A stretch of 64,000 nt of DNA from the NCBI RefSeq assembly GCF_018919175.1, contig NZ_JAHLQL010000008.1, positions 1 through 64,000 of the forward strand, given 5' to 3'. Of this stretch, positions 13,008 to 21,148 are shown in pieces (the stretch's first letter is position 1; each line of letters opens with the position of its first letter). A program made the position numbers and the translations under genes. This DNA is from Clostridium simiarum (lineage in GTDB: Bacteria > Bacillota > Clostridia > Clostridiales > Clostridiaceae). A model generated the notes under the pieces. It saw only the letters and a program-made list of their open reading frames with translations, searched no databases and had not been told where the DNA came from.

Positions 13008-13682
13008 TTAAAAAGTTTCAATATGACTTTTTAGTTTATCCAAATCTTTTATTATTATTTTTTTATTTTTTACGTCTATAACCCCTTCTGTTTTTAACCT
13101 TTTTAGGGTACGAGTTACGGTTACTCTAGAACAACCAATAAGATCGGCAAGATCCTGATGTGTCATAGCCGTATTTATAATGTAATTTCCATCTACATAG
13201 GTTAAATCTTGCAAGGCCAATCGATATATGGTATCAGCAATTCTAGGATTTGAAGAGCTAAAAAGCATATCGGATATTTGAAAGATAGATATTCTATATT
13301 TTCGTGATATGCTATGTATGAAATATCTATAGGCCATAGGTTTTGATATAAGAAACTCATCTAAAATGTTACCAGGAACTACTGAAATAGTGGTAGGCTC
13401 CATAGTTTTAACTATAAGACTTAATTTGCTACCTGTAAAATAGTCAACTTCACCGAAAATTTCTCCAGACTTAAGAAAGTAGAGTAGCTTCTCCCCACCA
13501 TTAGTATCATAGAGAGAATGTTTAACCCTTCCCCTTGTTACTACGGCAACGAAAGAATCCTCATTTATATTTATAACTTCATTTTTACTATAATTGTACA
13601 CGTTTCCCAAAGGGGCAAAATCATTTATAAAGAAATTCCTCATTTTATTCTGTTTTTCTTCATCAAATAACTCTTTATACAT
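13008..13682 (-). CDS. Crp/Fnr-family transcriptional regulator
   Basis: The 224-aa product has a cyclic-nucleotide-binding-like beta-barrel (residues ~15-120, with SGEIFGEVDYFTGSK), a long helix, and a C-terminal winged helix (MTHQDLADLIGCSRVTVTRT, ~165-190). There are no cysteines arranged as an FNR iron-sulfur site. The Arg-Ser pair that binds cAMP in Crp is not evident, so the effector is unknown. It is a single gene with its own promoter region. It could regulate the neighbouring DUF969-DUF979-pcp operon, but nothing in the sequence proves that. Confidence 0.88.
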   Translation of the reverse strand: MYKELFDEEKQNKMRNFFINDFAPLGNVYNYSKNEVININEDSFVAVVTRGRVKHSLYDTNGGEKLLYFLKSGEIFGEVDYFTGSKLSLIVKTMEPTTISVVPGNILDEFLISKPMAYRYFIHSISRKYRISIFQISDMLFSSSNPRIADTIYRLALQDLTYVDGNYIINTAMTHQDLADLIGCSRVTVTRTLKRLKTEGVIDVKNKKIIIKDLDKLKSHIETF

Positions 13683-13920
13683 TTTTGACTCCTTTTATTC
13701 TAAAATATTTTAGAAATATATGAGAGATCTAGTTAGATATAATATGAATATGGTAAAAAAACCATTATTTCTAAGCTATATTAAAATTAAAATCCATATT
13801 GCTAAATAAATTTAAAACAATATGGATTTCAATAAACTATTATATCATAAAATATATTTTTATAGAATTATATGATAAAGTTTTTTAATGTAATTTAATT
13901 TTTAAAATATTTAAGTTAAA

Positions 13921-14562
13921 TTAGCAGATTTTGCCGCCTACTTCTTTGATATCATCTTTATGCTCTACAGCAGCTTTTATAGCCAATTCTAGTCCTTTTG
14001 TTATATCTTCTAAGGACATACATGGCATATTCTTTTTTTCTATGATTTGTGAAGGTATAAAAGGAACATGTATGAAACCACCTTTTACACCAGGATATTT
14101 TTTATCTATAAGGTATAATAATCCATACATTATGTGGTTACATACAAAGGTTCCTGCACTGTTAGATACAGAAGCTGGGATGTTATTATCCTTCATTTCT
14201 TTTACCATAGCTTTTATAGGTAATGAAGCAAAATATGCATTTTCGCCATCTTCAAATATGGCGTCATCTATAGGTTGGTTACCTTCATTATCCTTAATTC
14301 TAGCATCATCCATATTTATTGCCACTCTCTCAGGAGTTATGTCAAACCTTCCGCCAGCTTGACCTATACATATAACTATATCAGGCTTGTTTTCTTCTAT
14401 ACCTTTATTAAGAGTTTCTACGGATTTTTTAAATACAGTCGGGATTTCTAATTTAATTATTTCAGCTCCACTTATATTATCCTTAACTCTTTTTACAGCT
14501 TCAAGGGCAGGGTTTATACTTTCACCACCAAAAGGATCGAATCCTGTTAATAAAACTTTCAT
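13921..14562 (-). CDS. pcp: Pyrrolidone-carboxylate peptidase (pyroglutamyl peptidase I)
   Basis: This 213-aa C15 cysteine peptidase removes N-terminal pyroglutamate from peptides in the cytoplasm. The triad is visible: Glu78 ([12 protein letters not shown]), Cys141 ([17 protein letters not shown]) and His165 ([12 protein letters not shown]). The N-terminal [16 protein letters not shown] is typical. It lies downstream of the DUF979 and DUF969 membrane genes on the same strand, a recurrent set in Firmicutes, separated by a hairpin. The set suggests uptake of pyroglutamyl compounds followed by cleavage (inference). Confidence 0.96.
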   Translation of the reverse strand: MKVLLTGFDPFGGESINPALEAVKRVKDNISGAEIIKLEIPTVFKKSVETLNKGIEENKPDIVICIGQAGGRFDITPERVAINMDDARIKDNEGNQPIDDAIFEDGENAYFASLPIKAMVKEMKDNNIPASVSNSAGTFVCNHIMYGLLYLIDKKYPGVKGGFIHVPFIPSQIIEKKNMPCMSLEDITKGLELAIKAAVEHKDDIKEVGGKIC

Positions 14563-14602
14563 TTAATATACCTCCTTAGGTTAATTTATCTAAATTATTA
14601 TA

Positions 14603-14650
14603 ATTACGAGCATCCTCTCTACTTTCATTAGAATATAAGATGCTCGTAAT
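14603..14650 (-). terminator. Hairpin between DUF979 and pcp
   Basis: ATTACGAGCATC pairs with GATGCTCGTAAT around a 24-base loop. There is no clear T run, so it may be a processing or partial-termination signal within the operon. Confidence 0.5.
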
Positions 14651-14667
14651 ACTTCTAGTATAAGTTT

Positions 14668-15603
14668 TTAGAAAGCCAAGTAATACATAAGTATAATATG
14701 TATGATTAAAAGTAAAATGGCTACTGGAGCTTGAGTTGTTATAACCTTATTCTTATTTTTCATCTCTAAAAGAGCAGCTGGTACTACGTTAAAGTTTGCT
14801 GCCATTGGAGTCATAAGAGTTCCACAGAATCCTGCAGTTAGAGCAAGTGCTCCTGCTACAGCTGGATTACCTCCTTGAGCAAATACAAAAGGTATACCTA
14901 TACCAGCGGTTATAACAGTAAAGGCCGCAAATCCATTTCCCATTATCATAGTGAATACAGCCATACCTACACAGTAAGCTATAACTCCAGCTAGGATATT
15001 TCCATTAGGTATTATAGAAGATATCCCTTGAGATATAACTTCGCCAATTCCTGCAGCAGTAAATACTGTTCCAAGGGCTGCAAGAAGTTGTGGTAATATG
15101 CTGGCAGCTCCAACCTGTTGTAACATTCTGTTACCGTCAACAGCTACATTTTTAGCTGGGGATTTTGTAACAAATAAAGCAGCTAGTAATCCAGCAACAG
15201 CTGAAAGACCTATAGCAACTTGTCCGCCTAATTTTGTCCATTGAGCTATAGCAAATGCTGCAATAGCTAATATAATAGAAGGTAAAAATATTTTACCACC
15301 AATCTTTTTAGCTTGAGCTTCTCTAAATTCATCAGCAGGATGAATTATGGTACCTACTTTTACCTGCTTAGTTAAAGTTAAGGCTCCCATTACTAAAAGT
15401 AAGGCTCCAACTAAAGCAGGAGGCAATATTTTTCCAGCTATGAATATAATACCTAAAATGCCCCAAAACATAGCAGTTCCAATTTTTGCAGTATGTTTAC
15501 TATCTTTTAGTGTATAAAAGGCTGTAACTAACATTATTACTCCACTTAGCATGTAAAAGAATTCTAGAAGGAAATTTGAAATTTGTTTTATATCCATTTT
15601 CAT
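14668..15603 (-). CDS. DUF979 family membrane protein
   Basis: The 311-aa integral membrane protein is of the DUF979 family, with many hydrophobic spans and glycine/alanine-rich stretches such as AGALALTAGFCGTLMTPMAA and MGNGFAAFTVITAGIGIPFV. It forms a pair with the DUF969 gene 7 bases upstream; together they resemble two halves of an ion-driven permease. The pcp gene follows. The family has no proven function that I know. Transport of pyroglutamate or pyroglutamyl peptides is the context-based guess. Confidence 0.88.
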   Translation of the reverse strand: MKMDIKQISNFLLEFFYMLSGVIMLVTAFYTLKDSKHTAKIGTAMFWGILGIIFIAGKILPPALVGALLLVMGALTLTKQVKVGTIIHPADEFREAQAKKIGGKIFLPSIILAIAAFAIAQWTKLGGQVAIGLSAVAGLLAALFVTKSPAKNVAVDGNRMLQQVGAASILPQLLAALGTVFTAAGIGEVISQGISSIIPNGNILAGVIAYCVGMAVFTMIMGNGFAAFTVITAGIGIPFVFAQGGNPAVAGALALTAGFCGTLMTPMAANFNVVPAALLEMKNKNKVITTQAPVAILLLIIHIILMYYLAF

Positions 15604-15610
15604 GCCTCCC

Positions 15611-16315
15611 TTACTTTGATTTATATTTCTTATTAAGTTTTCTATCCATTAATAAGAATTGAATTGTAGCTATTATAAAGGTTATTATTGCAATAGGTAC
15701 TGATGCCTTAGCCACATCTAATTGAGTAGTTTCATAACCTAATTTGCTTAAAGTACCAACTATAAGCAATACACCAGAACTTGCAATAAAGGCATTTTGT
15801 CCAAAGAAATTACCATAGTTTTCAGCAGCAGCAGCAAGTCCTTTTATGCTGTCTTCATCGTTTTCATCTAGTTCACCATGTTTACTAATAGCTGCTCCTT
15901 GAGCCATTGGATTTATAAGAGGTCTTATAAATTGTGGATGGCCACCAAGTCTTAAAGATAAGGCAGCAGCTACCTCTCTTATTAGAAGGTATAAAGATAA
16001 TAGTCTTCCAGTAGTAAGGCTACCAGCCTTTTTAATAAGATCTATAGCTTTTTCTTTAAGCCCATATCTTTCACAAATACCGATTACAGGAAGAGTAAGC
16101 ACAAATAGTGTCATATATCGTGTGTCCACAAAAGATTTTCCGAGAACTTCCAATATATTAAAGAAGCTCATTTTTGCTATAAGTCCAGTTACAACTCCTG
16201 ATAATAATACAACAGCAATAGTATCAAGTTTTAGTGCAAAACCAATAATAACAATTAAAATACCGATGAGTTTGAACAATTTTACCACCCTTTCTTTTTC
16301 TTTATTATTTGACAA
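15611..16315 (-). CDS. DUF969 family membrane protein
   Basis: The 234-aa membrane protein is of the DUF969 family, with spans at about residues 12-45 and 60-85 and the conserved stretch SLRLGGHPQFIRPLINPMAQ followed by ENYGNFFGQNAFIASSGVLL. It is first gene of the minus-strand operon DUF969-DUF979-pcp. AAAGGGTGG lies upstream of its start on the minus strand. It probably forms one transporter with DUF979. The initiation codon is the first in-frame start behind that site. Confidence 0.88.
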   Translation of the reverse strand: MSNNKEKERVVKLFKLIGILIVIIGFALKLDTIAVVLLSGVVTGLIAKMSFFNILEVLGKSFVDTRYMTLFVLTLPVIGICERYGLKEKAIDLIKKAGSLTTGRLLSLYLLIREVAAALSLRLGGHPQFIRPLINPMAQGAAISKHGELDENDEDSIKGLAAAAENYGNFFGQNAFIASSGVLLIVGTLSKLGYETTQLDVAKASVPIAIITFIIATIQFLLMDRKLNKKYKSK

Positions 16316-16562
16316 ATTAGAAAATTAAGATTATATATAAGTATATATTGAACTAATTATAAATGTAATAAAGATAAATTTCAGTAGTCTAGGATACAAA
16401 AATAAAAGTATATTGAAAAAATATTAAAAATATAGGGTAAAATTTACATATTTTTATAGTTAAGCCTACAAAAAATACCAATTATGCAATATGGATTTGT
16501 ATTTTTATATAAAATTTATGGTAAAATATAATAGTAGGGACAAAAAATAAAGGGGGATAAGC

Positions 16563-17603
16563 ATGGAAGAAAAAGAAGTTTTGAAGGTCTTATGTGAAGC
16601 GCATGGACCTAGTGGAAGAGAGCATTGGGTACATCCTTTACTAGAAGACATCTTTGGTGAATTTGGGGAAATCACTGTAGATAATATTAATAATATGTGT
16701 ATACATAAAAAAGGAAAGAATAAAGGCAAAATAATGGTTATGGCTCATGCTGATGAGATCTTTCTTATGATTACTTCAATTGAAGAGAGGGGTTTTTTAA
16801 GGTTTAAAGCTTTTGGTATAGATCCTAAAACCTTAGTATCTCAAGAGGTTTTAATTCACGGAAAGAAAGATATAAAAGGGATAATAGGCATAAAGCCACC
16901 ACATCTTATGAGTGATGAGGACAGAAAAAAGGCAGTAAAAACCGATGAACTTTTAATTGATACAGGCTATAGTAAAGAAACCCTAGAAAGTTTAGTTAAT
17001 ATAGGGGATTATGTAACTTTAGATAGAAAATTCAAGGAACTTTTAAATAATAATGTAACTTGCAAGGCTACAGATGATAGGGCTGGAGTTACAGCTTTAT
17101 ATTCCGTAGCTAAAGAGCTTAAGGGAATAGATCATGATTTAGATGTTTACTTTGTATGTTCAGCTCAAGAAGAAGTAGGTCATAGGGGAGCTAAGGTGGC
17201 TAGTCATGAAATAAATCCAGATATAGGAATTGCCATAGATACAACCTTTGATAGTGGAAAGTTAGGAGATGAAGACAGGGATAATAAATTAGGGCTTGGG
17301 CCAGTTATATGTATAGGACCTAACATTCATCCTAAGGTAAGAGAAAAGTTTACAAGTCTTGCTAAAGAATACAATATACCTTATCAAGTAGAGGTAGAAC
17401 CAGGAAATACAGGCACAGATGCTTGGGATATTCAAATAGCAAGGGAAGGAATCCCTACTTTATTAATATCCATTCCAATTAGGTACATGCATACCTCTGT
17501 GGAGGTTATAAATTTAGATGATATAAAAAATACTGGTAGAATAATCGCTAAATTTATTGAAAAGCTAAAAGGTGATGAATTGGAGGAATTATTATGCTTC
17601 TAG
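16563..17603 (+). CDS. M42 family aminopeptidase, paralog 1
   Basis: This 346-aa cytosolic metallopeptidase belongs to the M42 (glutamyl aminopeptidase/FrvX/YsdC) family, which forms large complexes that trim peptides. Metal-binding and catalytic residues are complete: His62 and Asp64 (MAHADE), Asp171/172 (ATDDRAGV), Glu203/Glu204 (CSAQEEVGHRGA), an Asp in AIDTTFDSG and a His in RYMHTSVEVI. The start has GGGGG upstream and AT-rich promoter sequence before it. It is first of three tandem M42 genes; its end overlaps the next start by 10 bases, so they are translationally coupled. Confidence 0.95.
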   Translation: MEEKEVLKVLCEAHGPSGREHWVHPLLEDIFGEFGEITVDNINNMCIHKKGKNKGKIMVMAHADEIFLMITSIEERGFLRFKAFGIDPKTLVSQEVLIHGKKDIKGIIGIKPPHLMSDEDRKKAVKTDELLIDTGYSKETLESLVNIGDYVTLDRKFKELLNNNVTCKATDDRAGVTALYSVAKELKGIDHDLDVYFVCSAQEEVGHRGAKVASHEINPDIGIAIDTTFDSGKLGDEDRDNKLGLGPVICIGPNIHPKVREKFTSLAKEYNIPYQVEVEPGNTGTDAWDIQIAREGIPTLLISIPIRYMHTSVEVINLDDIKNTGRIIAKFIEKLKGDELEELLCF

Positions 17604-18607
17604 AAAAGCTTTGTAATGCTTCAGGGCCTTCTGGTTTTGAAGGAGATATAAGAGAGATAATAAAAGAAGAAATAAAGCCTTATGTAGATGAAATAAAAAT
17701 AGACAGAATAGGAAATATAATAGCTCATAAAAAGGGAGCAGGACCAAGAGTAATGGTAGATGCTCATATGGATGAGGTAGGATTTATAATAACAGGTTTT
17801 AATGAAGATGGTACTCTTAGATTTAGTGCTTTAGGTGGAGTAAATAACAAAGTAATTCCCTCTAAAGTAGTTTATATAGGTAAGAAAAAGATACCAGGAG
17901 TTATAGGGGTGAAACCTATACATCTTCAATCCGGAGAAGAAAGGTTAAAGAATATTTCATATGGAGATTCTTGTATAGACATAGGAAGTAACTCTAAAGA
18001 AGAGAGTAAATCCCTAATAGACTTAGGAGAATATGTAATATTTTCTACAGAGTTTGAGGAGTTTGGAGAGGGTTTAATAAAAGGAAAAGCCTTTGATAAT
18101 AGAATGGGTTGTTATGTGCTTATAGAAGCCTTAAAGGAGACTTATTCCTGTGACTTATATGCAACTTTTAATGTTATGGAGGAAATTGGAGAAAGAGGAG
18201 CCTTTGTAGCAGCTTATGGAGTTAAGGCTGATATAGGAATAGTCTTAGAAGGTACTATATGTGCTGATATGCCTTCAGTATCAGATCATTTAAGAGCTAC
18301 AGAAATAGGTAAGGGACCTGCTATTTCTATAATGGATAGGACAAGCATCTTTAATGAAGATATGGCAGAAGATATAATGAAACTTGCAGAAAAAGAAAAC
18401 ATACCTTACCAAAGAAGAAGAGCCATAGCTGGCGGAAATGATGCGGCTGCAATTCATGGAAGTGGTGAAGGAGCTAAAATCGCCACTATATCAGTACCTT
18501 GCAGATATATTCATTCCTCTGTTTCAGTGGCATCATTGGAGGATGTAAAAAATACTAAAAATCTACTTATAACCTATTTAAAATCCATTGATGTGAATAA
18601 TGGATAA
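17594..18607 (+). CDS. M42 family aminopeptidase, paralog 2
   Basis: The 337-aa M42 peptidase has all expected residues: MVDAHMDEVGF, GKAFDNRMGCYVL, Glu196/Glu197 in NVMEEIGERGAF, an acidic ligand in IVLEGTICAD and His in RYIHSSVSVASLED. The GGAGG of its RBS lies inside the previous gene. It differs clearly in sequence from paralog 1, so the three genes are old duplicates rather than recent copies. M42 proteins can form mixed assemblies, which would fit co-expression from one operon. Confidence 0.95.
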   Translation: MLLEKLCNASGPSGFEGDIREIIKEEIKPYVDEIKIDRIGNIIAHKKGAGPRVMVDAHMDEVGFIITGFNEDGTLRFSALGGVNNKVIPSKVVYIGKKKIPGVIGVKPIHLQSGEERLKNISYGDSCIDIGSNSKEESKSLIDLGEYVIFSTEFEEFGEGLIKGKAFDNRMGCYVLIEALKETYSCDLYATFNVMEEIGERGAFVAAYGVKADIGIVLEGTICADMPSVSDHLRATEIGKGPAISIMDRTSIFNEDMAEDIMKLAEKENIPYQRRRAIAGGNDAAAIHGSGEGAKIATISVPCRYIHSSVSVASLEDVKNTKNLLITYLKSIDVNNG

Positions 18608-18644
18608 TTTAAACTTTACAAAATATAAAATGGGGGTATAGTAA

Positions 18645-19640
18645 ATGGATGCATTATTAAATAGATTGATAAATGCCTTTGGTGTAAGTGGTCATGAAGA
18701 TGAAGTAAAAAAGGTTATAGAAGAAGAAGTAAAATCCATGGGTTTTGATTGTGAAGAAGATAAGATGGGAAATCTAATAGTTTATCTTACAGAAACTCCA
18801 GGAACCAAAGATAAGCTTATGTTCTGTGCTCACATGGATTCTATGGGATTAATAGCTAATTACATTGATGATAAAGGTTTTGTAAGAGTAGGTGCTCTTG
18901 GGGATTTTGAGGCAGCAAATATGATAAATAATTTTGTAACCTTTGAAAATGGGACTTTAGGAAGGATATGCTCAGCTAAAAAGGATGCAGGTATTGAGGA
19001 TTTATTTATAGATTTAGGAGTAAAAAATAGAGAGGAAGCATTAGCTTTAATAAAAGAAGGAAATGTAGCTAAATTTAACGGAGCAGTGCTGGAGATAGGT
19101 GACAATTTAGTTGCTCCTTATATGGATAATAGGATAGGGTGTTACATTCTTCTTAAAGTTTTAGAGAACTTAGCTGAAAATATAAAAAATCATGAGAATT
19201 ATCTAGAAAATTTAAATAGAGAATATTATTTTGTATTTAGCACACAAAATAAATTAGGAGGAAGAGGGGCTAGAGCTGCTGCCTACCATATTGAACCAGA
19301 TTATTCTATAGTGATTGATGCAGAAATAGCTGGAGATTATCCAGGTGGTAAGAGTAACATCTCCCTTGAAGAAGGACCTTCCATAAAAATAATAGATAGA
19401 ACTTTAGTGGTTCACCATAAGGCTAAGGAAATATTAGAAAAATCAGCACAAGAATCTGATATTAAAGTACAGTATTCCGTTGGAGAAGAGGGGACAGATG
19501 GAGCCACTATTCATAAGGAAAGAAGCGGGGTAAAAACAGCAGTATTATCAGTGCCTTGCAGATATATACACACTAATGAAGAGATGATAAATATTCAGGA
19601 TATAAAGAATAGTATTAAATTAATCCTAGGACTCATTTAA
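18645..19640 (+). CDS. M42-like protein lacking the catalytic Glu pair
   Basis: This 331-aa M42 homolog keeps the metal histidine and aspartates (His63 in FCAHMDSMG, Asp in YMDNRIGCYI, Asp in IVIDAEIAGD, His in RYIHTNEEMI). At the catalytic site where paralogs 1 and 2 have Glu-Glu it reads FSTQNKLGGRGAR, so Asn202-Lys203 replace the general base and a metal ligand. It also has a longer insertion (ENIKNHENYLENL) just before that strand. The frame is intact and has a good RBS, so it is not a decaying pseudogene. It is more likely a non-catalytic subunit that assembles with its neighbours. Confidence 0.92.
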   Translation: MDALLNRLINAFGVSGHEDEVKKVIEEEVKSMGFDCEEDKMGNLIVYLTETPGTKDKLMFCAHMDSMGLIANYIDDKGFVRVGALGDFEAANMINNFVTFENGTLGRICSAKKDAGIEDLFIDLGVKNREEALALIKEGNVAKFNGAVLEIGDNLVAPYMDNRIGCYILLKVLENLAENIKNHENYLENLNREYYFVFSTQNKLGGRGARAAAYHIEPDYSIVIDAEIAGDYPGGKSNISLEEGPSIKIIDRTLVVHHKAKEILEKSAQESDIKVQYSVGEEGTDGATIHKERSGVKTAVLSVPCRYIHTNEEMINIQDIKNSIKLILGLI

Positions 19641-19644
19641 AGTA

Positions 19645-19693
19645 ATTTAAAAGGTTTCTTAAATCTACTTAGTTTTAAGAAACCTTTTAAATT
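19645..19693. terminator. Bidirectional terminator
   Basis: ATTTAAAAGGTTTCTTAAA pairs with TTTAAGAAACCTTTTAAAT around a short loop. It separates the M42 operon from the convergent adenosyltransferase gene. Confidence 0.88.
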
Positions 19694-19714
19694 TATTATC
19701 TTTTTAAAGAATTT

Positions 19715-20281
19715 TTACTTCCATTCTTTCATTACAGTTTCTGGTTTATCCTGTATAAAGTTTATATATCTAGCAAAGGTAAAGAAAAAGTCTGAAAGTC
19801 TATTTATATATTGGTAGCTATCAGGATATGATTCTACTTCTTTTTCATTTAAATATTTTACGAAAACTCTTTCTGATCTTCTAACTATAGACCTTACCAC
19901 TTGAGCATAAGTTCCTTCCCTACTTCCACTATACAAAATAAATTTAGTTTGAGGTGGCATTTGATTTGTCATCCAATCAATTTCGATTTCTAAAGATTTA
20001 GGATGGCTAGGAAGGAATTTGCCTTTTGTAAAATTCATAGATATTTCTACACCCATGTTAAATAGGGCGTTTTGTATTTCTATGAGGTCTCCAACAAGTC
20101 TATTTTTAATATCCTCTTTAATAATGGTATTTTCAATTAAAATATAGTTCAAGTATCCTACATGAGCATTAAGTTCATCTATGTCTCCTTGGAGCTCTAT
20201 GAAGGTGCTTGCTTTTGATACTCTTTCACCTAGCAAGTTACCAGTGGAACCCTTGTCACCTGTTTTTGTATATATAGCCAT
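19715..20281 (-). CDS. pduO: ATP:cob(I)alamin adenosyltransferase, PduO type
   Basis: The 188-aa enzyme transfers the adenosyl group of ATP to reduced cobalamin to make coenzyme B12. Signatures are IYTKTGDKGSTGNLLGERVS at the N-terminus (ATP loop), QGDIDELNAHVGY, and the helical motif RSIVRRSERVFV with YINRLSDFFFTFARYIN. I choose the ATG at 20281 because AAGGAG lies 8 bases upstream; an in-frame GTG at 20290 overlaps that site. It is a single gene. It does not carry a cobalamin riboswitch, unlike the uptake cluster at 53 kb. Confidence 0.95.
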   Translation of the reverse strand: MAIYTKTGDKGSTGNLLGERVSKASTFIELQGDIDELNAHVGYLNYILIENTIIKEDIKNRLVGDLIEIQNALFNMGVEISMNFTKGKFLPSHPKSLEIEIDWMTNQMPPQTKFILYSGSREGTYAQVVRSIVRRSERVFVKYLNEKEVESYPDSYQYINRLSDFFFTFARYINFIQDKPETVMKEWK

Positions 20282-20295
20282 AAATTTCACTCCTT

Positions 20296-20771
20296 ATTAG
20301 ACTTTTAGTTATTTTTATCGTAATATTAAAAGGGAAAGGCGTCATATATTTTTACCCACAAATTACAAAATATAACTTTGAAAATCTGTTAATAAATGTA
20401 ATCAAATAATAGTATTTATTAATTAGATTATACCATAAAAACATTGTAAGCAATACTGTTTCATGAAATATTTTTATCTTCTTATAGATTAGTATTTATT
20501 TTTTATGTTTATAATATGTATAGAGCCGGGAACTTCAAAAACATTAAGATTGTTTCATAGGGTGAAGAGATTTTTAGATTCCCATAGGGTTTTATTATAT
20601 ATATGGGTACTTTCTGTTAGAAGAATTTACTAAGAAGCGTTGTAGGTATAACATAAGTATGCTATATTTTTTACATAATCAATATACTTTATAAAATTAA
20701 AAGGGCAAAACCCAAACTTAACTTAGGAAATTGCCTTATTATCAAATCAAAGTAAAGGAGACGACTATATA
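20296..20771. other. 475-bp gene-free region
   Basis: No gene is supported. A possible promoter (TATAAT at about 20511) precedes a GC-richer patch GAGCCGGGAACTTC and an inverted pair CCCATA/TATGGG at about 20580-20608, which could be a small RNA or a leader. The last bases carry AAAGGAGACG, the ribosome binding site of the next gene. Confidence 0.35.
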
Positions 20772-21116
20772 ATGATATACATTTTGCTAATGATAAACAT
20801 AATACTTTTAGTAGCAGGACAAACCCTATGGAAAATAGGTATGGAAAGCGTAAAGCTTGAGCTTAGTTTAAGTGGTATATTTAAGGTGATATTTCAGCCT
20901 TACATATTTTCAGGGCTTGTCATATATGCCGTAGCAACAGTTATCTGGCTTTACATACTGTCAAAGTCAGATTTATCCTTGATTTATCCATTACAAAGTC
21001 TATGCTATGTTTTAGCAGCCTTTGTAGGAATAATAGTGTTTAAAGAGTATATTCCACCTACTAGATGGTTTGGAATAATGCTTATACTATTAGGAGCCTT
21101 TTTTGTAGCTAAGTAA
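20772..21116 (+). CDS. Small EamA/SMR-like membrane protein
   Basis: The 114-aa protein has four membrane spans and the layout of small multidrug-resistance or ArnE-like flippase subunits (GQTLWKIGMESVKLELSLSG, TVIWLYILSKSDLSLIYPLQ, FKEYIPPTRWFGIMLILLGA). ArnE-type proteins help move lipid-linked sugars across the membrane. The glycosyltransferase directly downstream (33 bases) makes such a role plausible here. AAAGGAG lies 12 bases before the ATG. Confidence 0.82.
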   Translation: MIYILLMINIILLVAGQTLWKIGMESVKLELSLSGIFKVIFQPYIFSGLVIYAVATVIWLYILSKSDLSLIYPLQSLCYVLAAFVGIIVFKEYIPPTRWFGIMLILLGAFFVAK

Positions 21117-21148
21117 AAATTAGAAAGAGAAGAGGAGTTTAATGGTTT

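Noticed and set aside
20500..20620. A riboswitch in the gap before the SMR-like gene
   Set aside because: A few inverted pairs and a GC-rich patch exist, but no known aptamer core could be matched.
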